The notes below the pieces were generated by a model. That model made no database searches. It saw nothing but the letters and a program-made list of their open reading frames with translations, and was not told the origin of the DNA. This document shows, piece after piece, positions 1 through 10,500 of a DNA stretch of 16,274 nucleotides (positions are counted from its first letter, which is position 1; every line of letters begins with the position of its first letter). This DNA comes from Bacteroidaceae bacterium (GTDB taxonomy: Bacteria; Bacteroidota; Bacteroidia; Bacteroidales; Bacteroidaceae). The stretch is from positions 1-16,274 of the forward strand of contig JAFZKR010000056.1 of assembly GCA_017551845.1 (NCBI GenBank), in the 5' to 3' direction. The position numbers and the translations under genes were made by a program.

Positions 1-1812
1 GATTGAGGCCTGCTCTTCCTGTATCCGGCTTATCACATCCTTTTTCTGTGGTAAACTGTCAAGTCGCTGTTCAAGCGTAGCCGTTGCCTCATCGGTATCA
101 TCAAGTGTACTACCACTTGGCATGGTTATGGTTACGTTGATCCTGTCACTATCCACCTGACGGTTCTGACCTGTATTGCGTGAAAGAGCGAATATAAAAG
201 CAATGACCAAAACGGCAACCGCTGTACCTATTGTAGGTCCCGGCTTCCTCAGTCCCGTCTTGAGCAGAGTAGAGTACATCTGAAGCGGACGGTCATGAAT
301 GGACATCTTATTGAAAAACACGCTGCTGCTACCACCTCCACGCTCAAGCATGGCAGCCGTTGCCATGGGTATAAACGTAAGAGCCATCAGCAGTGAGAAA
401 AGCATAGTCGATATGATTGATACACCTATATTCTTACCCAAAAGCTTTATCATCGGCTCATCGGAGAACACGAACGGCAGGAATACAGTTACAGTTGTAA
501 GCGTGGAGGCAATTAGGGCTTTGCGCACCTCCTTTACTCCTTGCAGTGCGGCAATCCGCGGCGGAGTTCCCATAGAGGCAAGCCGGTAAATGTTCTCAAG
601 CACCACAATACTGCTGTCCAGCAACATTCCTATGGCCAAAGCCATACCTATGAGCGTAAGAGTGTTTATAGATACGTCTGCTGCATAGAATATGTTGAAC
701 GCTGAGAATATGGAAACCGGTATTGAAAGCGCAATGAAGAAAACTAAGCTGATGTTGCGAAGGAAGAACCAAAGAACCAGAATTGCCAGTAGACAGCCCA
801 AAAGAGCCAGCTTGACAATCTGAGATACATTGTTGGTTATCTGATCTGCAGAATTGGACTGTACTACAAGCTGAAGATCCTGTGAGGCCACTTCACGGTT
901 CACCTCGTCAATACGCTTCAGGGTTCTCTTAGAAAGATTCAAGAGGTTCTCGCCTGAAGTGTTGACAAGTGATACCGATATGGCATCCATGCCGTTCACC
1001 CTGCTGATGGTAGTCTCCTCCTTGTAGTCGAAGAATACTGTAGCAACATCCTTCAGATAAATCGGACCGTTAGCTACCACCAGATTCTCCACCTGTGATA
1101 CGTCATCATAGTTGGCATCCAGCTGTACAAAATATTTCTTGTCAGGCTCACTGATAAAACCTAAGAACGTTCTCTCCTGATTGTACTGATTCAGTGCCTG
1201 GCTTATCTGTGAGTTGGAAATATTCAACGCCTTCATGGCCTCCGGATTGGAGCGTATCTCAATGGACTTGACCCTACCGCCGTAAACCGTCACTCCGGCT
1301 ATGCCGTCAACGCTCTCCAACCGCGGCACTACATCCTTGTCAACAATGGCTCTCAAACGGTCCACACCGCCTGATCCGCGCACCTGCAGAGACATGAACT
1401 GGTTGCTTATGCCTGTAAGGTTTGCCTGCTGGACGTTTACATTTACACCTGTGGGGAAATCGGATCGTATGGAATTGATTTTCTCCTGCAGCTTCACGGT
1501 CGTCATTTTGAGGTTGGTACCTCTCTTGAAATCAACCGTTATGGTACCCTGACGGCCCGATACCGTTGACTCCATGTTTTCAATGCCACCTACGGCGCTT
1601 ATGGCTCCCTCAAGCGGAATGACGACTTGCTGTTCCATGTATTGGGGAGTCAAGTCACTCTGCGATGAGGCTCTCACATAGAGCTGGGGCATCTCTGTAT
1701 TGGGCAGCAACTCAACCGGCAACTGCATGTACGAGAAATAACCCAGTAGCGTCAACGCTACCAGAAGCATGCATATCATCACCCTGCGGTCAATATATGA
1801 CTTGGATTCCAT
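1..1812 (-). CDS. RND efflux permease, second of a tandem pair (C-terminal part outside the window)
   Basis: This is an inner membrane proton-driven RND transporter subunit of the HAE/AcrB type. Its first 604 codons are present and the frame stays open to base 1, so about 40% is missing when set against the roughly 1030 residues usual for the family. The start is the ATG at 1812, 7 bases after the stop of the preceding RND gene. An N-terminal membrane helix follows the MESKSYIDRR start. The first periplasmic porter region comes next, then helices TM2-TM6 at roughly residues 330-520. The TM4 motif reads MLLDSSIVVLEN, with Asp399 at the place of AcrB Asp407 and Ser400 at the place of Asp408. 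A TM7-like helix (VAVLVIAFIFAL) lies near residue 550. It is last in a six-gene operon and probably works with the upstream adaptor and outer membrane factor. The substrate cannot be told from the sequence. Family assignment is secure; homomeric versus heteromeric assembly is open. Confidence 0.93.
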   Translation of the reverse strand, partial: MESKSYIDRRVMICMLLVALTLLGYFSYMQLPVELLPNTEMPQLYVRASSQSDLTPQYMEQQVVIPLEGAISAVGGIENMESTVSGRQGTITVDFKRGTNLKMTTVKLQEKINSIRSDFPTGVNVNVQQANLTGISNQFMSLQVRGSGGVDRLRAIVDKDVVPRLESVDGIAGVTVYGGRVKSIEIRSNPEAMKALNISNSQISQALNQYNQERTFLGFISEPDKKYFVQLDANYDDVSQVENLVVANGPIYLKDVATVFFDYKEETTISRVNGMDAISVSLVNTSGENLLNLSKRTLKRIDEVNREVASQDLQLVVQSNSADQITNNVSQIVKLALLGCLLAILVLWFFLRNISLVFFIALSIPVSIFSAFNIFYAADVSINTLTLIGMALAIGMLLDSSIVVLENIYRLASMGTPPRIAALQGVKEVRKALIASTLTTVTVFLPFVFSDEPMIKLLGKNIGVSIISTMLFSLLMALTFIPMATAAMLERGGGSSSVFFNKMSIHDRPLQMYSTLLKTGLRKPGPTIGTAVAVLVIAFIFALSRNTGQNRQVDSDRINVTITMPSGSTLDDTDEATATLEQRLDSLPQKKDVISRIQEEQASI

Positions 1813-1819
1813 CCCAATT

Positions 1820-4800
1820 TTATTTTCCGGTAATTCTTATTTTGGCGCTCTCAAAAACGTAATAAACACAAGGTATCACCACAAGACTTAGCAGAGTCGA
1901 GGTAAACAGACCGCCTATCACGGCAATAGACATAGGAGCACTGAGCGATGCGCCCTCTCCTATTCCTAATGCCATTGGTGTAAGCGCCAGGATTGTGGTA
2001 AGACTAGTCATAAGAATTGGTCTGATACGCTGCTGCCCTGCTTCGGCAATGGCATCAGTCAGACTCAGTCCGGATTCCTTAAGTTGTCCAATACGGTCCA
2101 CAAGAATGATGGAGTTGTTTACCGCAATACCGGCCAGCATCACCATTCCTATTACACCCATTATATTTACCGTTGTGCCTGTTATGAGGAATAGAAGCAC
2201 GGCTCCCACAAGAGCAAGCGGAATGGTAAGCAAGATGGTAAATGGATGCAGCAGTGATTCAAACTGCGATGCCATTACCATATATACCAGCACTATTGAG
2301 AGCAGCAATGCCAGAATAAGGCTGTTCATGGATTCAGCTCGACGTTCCTCCTCACCTGTCACGTTTATGGAGTAATTCTGAGGCAGTTCTATGCCTGATA
2401 CAGCCTCTCTTGTACGCTGTGCAGCCTTGTCAAGCGATACGGATTCATCAATATCGGCCGTAACGCGTGTCACTCGGTTCTGATTTAGGCGGTATATCTC
2501 CTTGGGAGCGGTATTCTCGCTTATCTGAGCCAGTTCCACAAGACGGAAATCCTTCTGACCCGATGTAATTACCATGCTACCCAGTTCTGATAAAGAAATT
2601 CCAGGTACCTTTATGGAAATATCCCTCATATCGCCCTTGTAGTCCATCTGTCCGGCCTGACGTCCGTCAAGATGCTGCTGTATCTGAGTGATTATGGTAG
2701 ACACATTGATATTGTTCATACCTGCCATGGCACGGTCCACCGTCACTATAATTTCAGGTGCGCCGCCAGCTATTGAACTCTCCACGTTATAGAGGCAGTC
2801 CACTGAGTCAACTGCGGCTTTTACCTGTTCAGTTAAGTATGCCAGTAAATCCAAATCCTCACCCTTGATTTCCACCACGAGCGGTGCATCCTCAGAGCCC
2901 ATCATCGAACTCATGGAGTTGTCATCCTGTGTGAATGTAAGCTCCATGCCTTCAACACCGTCCACATAAGCGGCAAGCATCTCTGCGATATAATCGGGAG
3001 TAACGGCTGATGCCTCGGAAAGCTGAATCTTCATGTTAGCGGTATTTTCACCCTCAAAATCAAGATTCTGAGATGAGGCGCCCGGTCCAACATGCGTGTA
3101 GATGGTGCAGGCGGTATCCTGAGCTAAATCATAAACCAGATTCTCCAAGCTTTCAAGCGTGGATGATGTACGTTCCAGACTGGTACCTTCGGCCATACGG
3201 ATCTTGACGTTAATGGTGTTTGCCTCTGTCTTGGGCATGAATTCAGTACCCACATACGGAAGTATGAATATGGTAGCGGCAACCATAACAATCGAACAGG
3301 CTATCACCCACCAACGTCTTCCCAGCAGCTTCTTAAGAAACGACCTGTACCCTTTGATATTCAAAGAACTGACACTGTTCAGAGGTACGGAATTCTTGCG
3401 TCCGAATATTTTGTCATAAAGTGTAGGAATAACCAGAATGGCTACAAAAAGTGATGAAACCAGCGAAAATGTCACCGTCCACGCCTCATCCTTGAACAGT
3501 TCACCGGTGGCACCATGCAGATATACGATAGGCAGGAAAACCACGATTGTGGTAAGCGTTGATGCCAATACTGCACCGGCCACCTCGGAAGTTCCAGTTA
3601 CTGCAGCATCACGTACAGAAAGACCACGTTCCTGGTTTCTGAATATGCTCTCTATAACCACAATGGCATTATCCACTAGCATTCCCGCTCCTAGCGCAAG
3701 ACCTCCCAACGTCAGTATGTTTATGGTCAGTCCGCTGAAGAACATCAGGTTGAATGTTGCAATTATTGAGACAGGTATTGAAATAGCCACGATAAGTGTG
3801 GTTCCAACCCTGCGCAGGAAAACGAACAGGACGATAATAGCCAGAACTATACCTATCATTGCGCTGTTCTTGACCTCACCGATTGAGTTGTTGATGAACG
3901 TGGCCTGATCACTGATAATATTCAATTCATACCCCGGCAACGATTTATTTATCTTGTTCAGGCTTGTCTTGATTCCTTCTACAGCCTTAACGGTATTATA
4001 GTCCATCTCCTTAAACACAGACAGACCTATGCTGCGTTTGCCGTTGACTCTAACAATGTTTTCTGGGTCACGATTCTCAAAGCGTATGTCAGCCACTTCA
4101 CGCAGGTATATCGGTGCCATGCTGGCCGATTCGAATTCTCCCACCTGTCTCTGTGTAGCCTCGGTATTCTTATATCCGACAATAATATTTCCGAAAGCCA
4201 TCTCATCAGTCAGTGTGTTGGAACCTGTAATCAGATACTGATAACCCTGTTCTGAAATCCTTCCGCCACTCACCCTCTGATTATTTTCCTGTATGCGTGA
4301 TGATATGTTGTCAACAGTAATGCCGAATGCCTGGAGCTTATATGGGTCAGTTTCTATGACCAGGTTAGTAAACTCATCACCAGCCAGCGAGACATCGGCC
4401 ACACCCTCAACCCTCATAAGTTCATTCCTTACGTATGAATCCGCCAACTTACGAAGTTCAGACATATCGGTGATATCTGGATTGGAAAATCCGATAATCA
4501 TTATGGGAGCTGTAGTAGGATCCTTTTGGGATATCCTCAAGTCTGTAATACGACTGTCCTGTGAGAAGCTGTTCATGGCCTTCTCCAGATCCAGGAAAGC
4601 CTCGTCCATATTCTTTCTCCAGGCATATTCAACCGTAAGTCTGGCTGTTCCAACTTTAATGACCGATGACACAGAACGCACATCACTCTGACGGGCAATC
4701 TGAGACTCCATGTTGCGCACAAACTGCTTTTCAATCTCTTCAGGCGGACGTTCGCCTGCATCTATCTCAACAAACAGGCGGGGGCTATTCATGCTTGGAA

Positions 4801-4912
4801 GAAGCTCAACACTCAGCCTGTCATATGATATTTTTCCGAGCAGCAAGATAGCCAGTACCGCCATCATGACGGTAACAGGCTTACTGACCGCCCAACTAAC
4901 CAGTTTTCTCAT
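1820..4912 (-). CDS. RND efflux permease, first of a tandem pair
   Basis: This is a complete 1030-residue RND transporter, the usual length for AcrB-like proteins, with two repeats of one helix, a large periplasmic loop and five helices. In TM4 the motif MLVDNAIVVIES places Asp414-Asn415 where AcrB has Asp407-Asp408. In TM10 the motif AVNNSIILVD puts Asn932 where AcrB has the proton-relay Lys940. This VDN/VNN pairing is known from other RND branches, so the protein is probably active but uses a relay different from AcrB. The start is the ATG at 4912, 15 bases after the adaptor stop. It is clearly different in sequence from its downstream RND neighbour, so the pair is not a recent duplication. 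By analogy with MdtB/MdtC the two may form one mixed trimer (inference). The exported substrate is unknown. Confidence 0.96.
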   Translation of the reverse strand: MRKLVSWAVSKPVTVMMAVLAILLLGKISYDRLSVELLPSMNSPRLFVEIDAGERPPEEIEKQFVRNMESQIARQSDVRSVSSVIKVGTARLTVEYAWRKNMDEAFLDLEKAMNSFSQDSRITDLRISQKDPTTAPIMIIGFSNPDITDMSELRKLADSYVRNELMRVEGVADVSLAGDEFTNLVIETDPYKLQAFGITVDNISSRIQENNQRVSGGRISEQGYQYLITGSNTLTDEMAFGNIIVGYKNTEATQRQVGEFESASMAPIYLREVADIRFENRDPENIVRVNGKRSIGLSVFKEMDYNTVKAVEGIKTSLNKINKSLPGYELNIISDQATFINNSIGEVKNSAMIGIVLAIIVLFVFLRRVGTTLIVAISIPVSIIATFNLMFFSGLTINILTLGGLALGAGMLVDNAIVVIESIFRNQERGLSVRDAAVTGTSEVAGAVLASTLTTIVVFLPIVYLHGATGELFKDEAWTVTFSLVSSLFVAILVIPTLYDKIFGRKNSVPLNSVSSLNIKGYRSFLKKLLGRRWWVIACSIVMVAATIFILPYVGTEFMPKTEANTINVKIRMAEGTSLERTSSTLESLENLVYDLAQDTACTIYTHVGPGASSQNLDFEGENTANMKIQLSEASAVTPDYIAEMLAAYVDGVEGMELTFTQDDNSMSSMMGSEDAPLVVEIKGEDLDLLAYLTEQVKAAVDSVDCLYNVESSIAGGAPEIIVTVDRAMAGMNNINVSTIITQIQQHLDGRQAGQMDYKGDMRDISIKVPGISLSELGSMVITSGQKDFRLVELAQISENTAPKEIYRLNQNRVTRVTADIDESVSLDKAAQRTREAVSGIELPQNYSINVTGEEERRAESMNSLILALLLSIVLVYMVMASQFESLLHPFTILLTIPLALVGAVLLFLITGTTVNIMGVIGMVMLAGIAVNNSIILVDRIGQLKESGLSLTDAIAEAGQQRIRPILMTSLTTILALTPMALGIGEGASLSAPMSIAVIGGLFTSTLLSLVVIPCVYYVFESAKIRITGK

Positions 4913-4927
4913 TCCTGTACTGATAGT

Positions 4928-5986
4928 TTATCTCTGAATCTTTACCTTTGAACCGTCTCTCAGTGTCTCAAAACCGCGCACAATCAGCTGATCATCTTTA
5001 TCAAGACCGCTCAGCACCTCCACAACATTCTTATCCTCCAGACCCAACTTGATATTCCTTGCTCTGGCTATACCCTGATCAACAACGAACACCGTACGTC
5101 TGTTGCGGTCATTACGGACTATATTCTTAGGTATAACTATTGTAGAACTGTGACTCTCAGTGACGATATCGGCCTTCACGAACATTCCCGGCCTTATGAG
5201 CAGATCCTTGTTATCAATCACAAGTTTGCCCTTGAATGTACGGGTCTCAGAACTGATGGCCGGAGATAGTTCAGTAATCTCACCTATAATAGTATCTTTA
5301 GGGAGAGTATAATGAGTGATGTTCGCCTTTTGCCCCACTTGGACCTCATTAATGGCACTCTCCGGCAGGTTTATCTCAAGAAGCATTGAACTGTAGTCCA
5401 TAATGGTAACAACCGATGTGCCGCTGTTCAGCTTTGCTTCGCTTGAAAAATGCGGCAGATTCACAATCACGCCGTCAAACGGAGCCCTGATGTTCATCTT
5501 TTCAAGATTCATCTGGGCGTTTTCATAGTCAAGACGGGAATTCATTATCTTTACTTCAGAGTTCTTAACCTCAGTAAGCGTGGCACCTCCCTTATCATAA
5601 AGTGATTTCGTCTTGACCTCCTCCTGCTCTGCCAGTTCCAGATTCAGGCGTTTGGTCTCAATAGATATACCGTTTTCATACGACTTATCTTCTATGCGTA
5701 CGATAATGGCTCCTTTCCTTACTTTATCTCCTAATTTGTAAGGCTTGCCCGTTGCAGGGTTCCTCTGAAGATGATATTTACCGGCCATCTCCGTTGACAA
5801 TTCAGCCTCGGCATTTGACAATGCAGTACTGTTTGTCGTGAAAACCTTGTTCACTGAGCCGTAGGTAATGTCAGCAACAGATACCGGAGTGGGTATCTCA
5901 TTGCGGTTCATTGTGTTCTCTTGTCTGCACCCGGCCATGAAGACTGTGAATACAGTCAGTGCTGTTACGCTGATTCGTGATTTCAT
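4928..5986 (-). CDS. RND periplasmic adaptor (membrane fusion protein), lipoprotein
   Basis: The 352-residue protein is the adaptor of a tripartite efflux pump, bridging the inner membrane RND unit and the TolC-like channel. It starts with a lipoprotein signal whose lipobox FMAGC puts the lipidated cysteine at residue 20. The order after that is a first barrel/lipoyl half near residues 35-100, an alpha hairpin near 100-163 that is rich in Glu, Lys and Leu, and the returning lipoyl half with the family hallmark RAPFDGVI at 167-174. A beta-barrel follows near 205-285 (GQKANI, RPGMFVKADI) and a membrane-proximal domain lies near 290-352. It is 15 bases from each neighbouring gene, between the outer membrane factor and the RND genes, which fits a co-translated set. 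HlyD-family adaptors for ABC exporters are related, and the upstream ABC genes make that pairing possible too, but the adjacent RND genes are the more natural partners. Confidence 0.95.
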   Translation of the reverse strand: MKSRISVTALTVFTVFMAGCRQENTMNRNEIPTPVSVADITYGSVNKVFTTNSTALSNAEAELSTEMAGKYHLQRNPATGKPYKLGDKVRKGAIIVRIEDKSYENGISIETKRLNLELAEQEEVKTKSLYDKGGATLTEVKNSEVKIMNSRLDYENAQMNLEKMNIRAPFDGVIVNLPHFSSEAKLNSGTSVVTIMDYSSMLLEINLPESAINEVQVGQKANITHYTLPKDTIIGEITELSPAISSETRTFKGKLVIDNKDLLIRPGMFVKADIVTESHSSTIVIPKNIVRNDRNRRTVFVVDQGIARARNIKLGLEDKNVVEVLSGLDKDDQLIVRGFETLRDGSKVKIQR

Positions 5987-6001
5987 ATACTTGAATTTTT
6001 G

Positions 6002-7507
6002 TTATTTCTTTCTTTTCTGATCTGTATTCTTCTCATAAGTTATGGGAACGACAGGTTCATCTTTCTCAAAATCATAAAGGGTCAGAATCTTCAGATTCAG
6101 AAGTTGTACCTTATAGTTTATGATTGCCTGCGTGTATGACATCTTGCTGTTTGAAAGCTGAGTCTGAAACTGGTTCATCTGCATACCTGTCAGTTCGCCG
6201 TTGCGGTAGCGCTCCTCATTGAGGTCGTATGTCAATTGTGCATTCTTCTCGCTCTGCTCTGCAATAGAAATCTGCCCAAGCAGATTGTCAAGGCTGCGAC
6301 AGGTGCTGCGAACGTTCATCTCTATGCTTTTCAGTTCTTCTTCGGCGTTCAACTCAAACATTGTTCTTTCAATCTCAGCAGCTTTTATGCGTGCTTTCCT
6401 TGCACCCCAGTCAAAAATAGGCACACTGAATGAAACAGACACACGTGGATTATTTGTAGGATTATCATAGATATGAGTAAATTCCTGATCATCACCCATG
6501 ACACCAAGTGAGAGTGACAGGTTCCCACTGAAACTGTCATTGTCCTTGACCTGAACCATTGACATCTCCTGCTGTTCCCTTGATATCTGACGCTGCCTGA
6601 GCTCAAGTCTGGTTGTGGTTGCGCTCTCCAGAGCCTTGTCAAAATCAACATAAACCGGCTCAGACGTAACATCGCACACAACCCTGATATCCTCTTCCAG
6701 CGGTATGCCCAATGCCTGTTTGAAGTTGTCCTTGGAATTCTCCAAACTTACCCTCTGATTTTCCAGGCTTGAGCGTGACTGGGCTAAATTAAGTTCTGCC
6801 TGATAATACTCATCTTTTGTGACAAGATCGGCTTCAACCTTATCCTTTATTATATTGAAGTTCTTCTCGGCATTCTCCAGTTCCTTCTCACTGATTTCCA
6901 GATTCTGCTGTGACATGAAGAGGCTGTAGAACTGACTGGTTATATTGCGCTCCACATTAAGCAGCTGCAGAGCGTAGCTAATTCGCGCGTTCTCATAGTT
7001 CATCTCAATCTGACGCAAATTCATCTTTGTCCTGTTATATGTGAATAAAGGCTGAGTCAAACTAAGGTAAAGACTGTTACTGAACGCTCGGTTGCTGTTT
7101 GTTGTACCTCCTATTGATGACTCATTGTCCTGCCAGGACAGACGGTTATTGAGTGACAACGTAGCATCAGTCCAAATAATGGGCTGGGATATGCTGAAAG
7201 TCCCTGACGATGATAGAGAACGGTTGGTATACCAATCTGAGTAACGGCTGTCAAACTGACGTGACTGGGAATATGAAATGGGTTCAAGATTGAGTGAGAA
7301 CCTTGATTTCAATGCAGCTTTCTGAGCAATAAGATTCTGTTCATACCTTTCCATGCTCAAACGGGAGTTTATCAGATCAGGATTGTTCTGTGCACTGTAC
7401 TCAAGAGCCTGCTCCATGGACATGACAATCTGTGCCTGAGTTCCGGTTTCAAAAGCCGGAGATACTGAAAGCACTAAAGCTGTCATCATTAATAGTTTTT
7501 TCTTCAT
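6002..7507 (-). CDS. TolC-like outer membrane efflux protein (OMF)
   Basis: This 501-residue protein is the outer membrane channel of the export complex. The N-terminus is a classical signal peptide (Lys-rich start, then a hydrophobic stretch) with a likely cleavage after Ala25 in GTQA. Two OEP repeats follow, with long helices of heptad character (for example ISEKELENAEKNFNIIKDKV near residue 200 and LNEERYRNGELTGMQMNQFQ near 435) and Ser/Asn/Tyr-rich segments suited to the outer membrane barrel near 80-160 and 325-365. The motif VSVSFSVPIFDWGARKARI near 355-375 is typical of the second repeat. The C-terminal tail is charged and ends in QKRKK. The start is the ATG at 7507, 16 bases after the ABC permease stop, and the adaptor follows after 15 bases. 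It may serve the RND pump, the ABC system or both. Confidence 0.95.
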   Translation of the reverse strand: MKKKLLMMTALVLSVSPAFETGTQAQIVMSMEQALEYSAQNNPDLINSRLSMERYEQNLIAQKAALKSRFSLNLEPISYSQSRQFDSRYSDWYTNRSLSSSGTFSISQPIIWTDATLSLNNRLSWQDNESSIGGTTNSNRAFSNSLYLSLTQPLFTYNRTKMNLRQIEMNYENARISYALQLLNVERNITSQFYSLFMSQQNLEISEKELENAEKNFNIIKDKVEADLVTKDEYYQAELNLAQSRSSLENQRVSLENSKDNFKQALGIPLEEDIRVVCDVTSEPVYVDFDKALESATTTRLELRQRQISREQQEMSMVQVKDNDSFSGNLSLSLGVMGDDQEFTHIYDNPTNNPRVSVSFSVPIFDWGARKARIKAAEIERTMFELNAEEELKSIEMNVRSTCRSLDNLLGQISIAEQSEKNAQLTYDLNEERYRNGELTGMQMNQFQTQLSNSKMSYTQAIINYKVQLLNLKILTLYDFEKDEPVVPITYEKNTDQKRKK

Positions 7508-7523
7508 ATCGTATTATCTGTTT

Positions 7524-10500
7524 TTATCTTTTTACCAGCCTTACTGCATCGGCCACAATTACGTTTACACCAGACTTGTTGCTCAGTCTGATATTTACAG
7601 TATCCGCCTCAAACCTGAAAGTACCCAGAGAGTTCCAACCCTCGTCAGCACGATTCATGTTCATTGAGACGTTATCCCACATGTTGAACTGCCCTATTTC
7701 AAAGTTATAGTCCATCGGCACCCAACGGCCGTTATTGTTGTTATTGTAATTGTTATTGTTGTTACGCCATCGGTTCCGGTTATTGTTATTATACATATCC
7801 GGTGTAGCGTAAAAATATACATCATAGACTCCAGCATCAGTCAATGGCACGTTCCAGCAAGCAAACTGCGAACCGTCACCCGGTGATATGATATACGCCG
7901 AACGTATGTAATCACCGTATAGATCCTGGTCCGTCACCAGAGTCCACTGGGTATAAGGACGCCAGTCTGAGAATCCTTCATATTTGAACTCGTTGTTCTT
8001 TTCCTTGGCTTTGTCTATCCATTTTGACAGATAACCGGTCCTGAGCGGACGTGAAAGAGTGAAAAGTCCACTGTCCTCATTATCTACTATTATCTCACCC
8101 TGCACCGTATTGTCCACACCACTATTTAGGGAATATACTCCTTCTGCAGTCAGTTCTGTCCCGGTATATGAGTTCCAGTCTGAGTTATACAGATTGATAT
8201 TGTGCGGCAAGTTCGATGAGAGCATCGTATTTATGTTTATCGAATTTGGCAGATTGAACCAGTGGGTCACAATCCTGCGTGTCTCATGTGGGCCGACACT
8301 TACAATCAGACTTTTGGGCTTGTCCTCATCACCGGCGTTTTCTGTCTCATAAAACACATATTCCACACCTAAATAGCCGGGATTGTCCGATATGTTCTCA
8401 AATGTTATCTCTGCCTGATAAATATCGGCTGTATCTGTAGTGACCGTAGTCATCACGGGAGTTCCAATCTTGTAACATGCAAGCCTTGCCGGTTCATTCC
8501 AAGCTTCGATCTTATTCTGAAGGCTTACTCCTGAATAATTCTGAAGCCAATCCAATATAGAATCAAATGAAACATTGGCAAACTCCTTCTCTCTGGTTTT
8601 GGCCGATATGGAGTCAACCATTGACTCATATCCCATTACTACTGATACGGGAGCGAAGAAATCCTTAGTCTTGAGGGACAGGGCATTGTCAGCCAAATCT
8701 TCCCACTCCGGATCAGACATGATACGTTCAAAACCGTATTTGCCCAACAGGATCAGGGATTTCTCATCTTCAGACAATCCATTCATCCTTCTCATCCAGT
8801 TTCCCTGACGGTTAGTCTGTTCTCCTATGCTTATTGACTCCACCATACGGTTGGCCATCGGCCAGTCAGAAGAGTAAACATTGTATCTGAAATTGTAGAA
8901 CAGTGGACGATAATAATAGGGATTATCCACCTCAGTCATTGTAAACTGTCCGTTCCGGGCGGTGCCTCTGAAATCACCTGACTGCATCATAAAATTGATA
9001 CCATCTATGAAAACACTGGTCAGAATATCCTTCTCGGACATATTGTTGTTCCCTCTCCGGCGGTTACGACCATTTGAATACATACGTTTCATGTTACGGA
9101 ACTGGAATGACCTCATGTCACATCCCCTCTCATGTATCAATGCCATCTCCGGCTGCAACTGTTCGTATGCTGATGTCCAAACACGTTTGTATGATGTAAA
9201 CTGAACCGGCACTTCCACTATGGAGAAACGCTTGAACGGATATGCCATATCTGCCTGATACTCCATATTCCTGCGTGTGTCACGGATAAAATAGGGAATT
9301 GTATCACGTATTGAGTCAAAAACCTCAAACTGATCCTCCCAACAGCCAAGTTTCCAAACTGTATATAGAGTTGAATCAACTGTTATTGACTTAGGATTGT
9401 AATCACCTATCATGAGTGATACTGACGGAAGCCTTGACTCCGGTGTAAAAGTAAACAGAGTGGAGTCTGAATTAACAACACATGAGCCTTGAGATATGGG
9501 TGTCAACCCGGCATTCGGAGATACACTGATACGAAAATCAGTGAAGTACGACATCTGCCATTCCGGACTTTTGTCACTGTAAGCCACCCCGGGACGAGGA
9601 TACCAGTAACTCTCGGGGGTTAGCATTAAATAGTCCTTATCCTGAAAAAGGTAACGTTTTCCCACATTGAGCATGGAAAGAACCTTGCTGTTTTCAATCA
9701 GTTTTTCATCCGAAATATCCAAATTGCAGATACGTTCATCTGCCATACCGCCGTACTCCATAATCAGTCTTACCGGTTCATCTGCCGGAAGTGTTTCTGA
9801 AAAAGTCAGGATAATAAGATGCATCTGCCGCTCGCAGTTCACCTTACGGCCAGGAGCACTGACACTTCGGAGCCCGAATCCGGGATTGAGAGTGAACACC
9901 AGTGTTTCAGCATCCTGTCTGGGTCTTACTGCCATATCCGCTCTTATTGTCAGTGAATCACCGTTCTGAGTTACCGACAGAGAGCATGAGTCAGCCACAG
10001 AGCCGCCTTCATGGACAAACCGGTTGTCAAGTTCCACCATATCCGCTCTGAAACGTTCATCCACCTTGTACATGTGCACATGCCTGTATCCGGCAAACAG
10101 TCCTCCAGCCAGGAACACTACTGATGCAATACGCCATGGCAGCAGACTGTATTTGGAATTGGCAAGACGATGAAAAAGCGATATATCTGTAAGTATCAGA
10201 CCTATACCCAGCAGCAGATAGCACATCCTGTGGTTTATTAGTCTGGGCAATCCGCTTATGCCCTCTACAACAGACTTGAGCATAGGAAGATTAAAACCAA
10301 TATAATCAAACAGGTAATAGTACAAATTATCTATATAGAATAATGTTAAACCTATATAAGCCAATAGAATTACCATCGTGATTGCCTGGTTGTTGAGGAC
10401 AAGCATAAGTGTGGTTGAAAGACCCACTATAAAGACCAGTGTCGGTACACATAGCAACAGGAAATACCATACATAGCTCAGATAATCCAGGTCAAATCCG

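Noticed and set aside
3438..3908. A 156-codon plus-strand frame opposite the RND gene
   Set aside because: It mirrors conserved RND membrane segments and shows no independent protein-like motifs.
1..4912. The tandem RND genes as one gene split by a frameshift or as a recent duplication
   Set aside because: Each has its own N-terminal helix, porter region and TM4 motif in the correct order, and their sequences differ throughout.
9120..9140. IHERG in the permease fusion as a possible zinc-binding motif
   Set aside because: It has His-Glu but not the second His of HExxH, and its position fits the region before the zinc helix of M1 enzymes.
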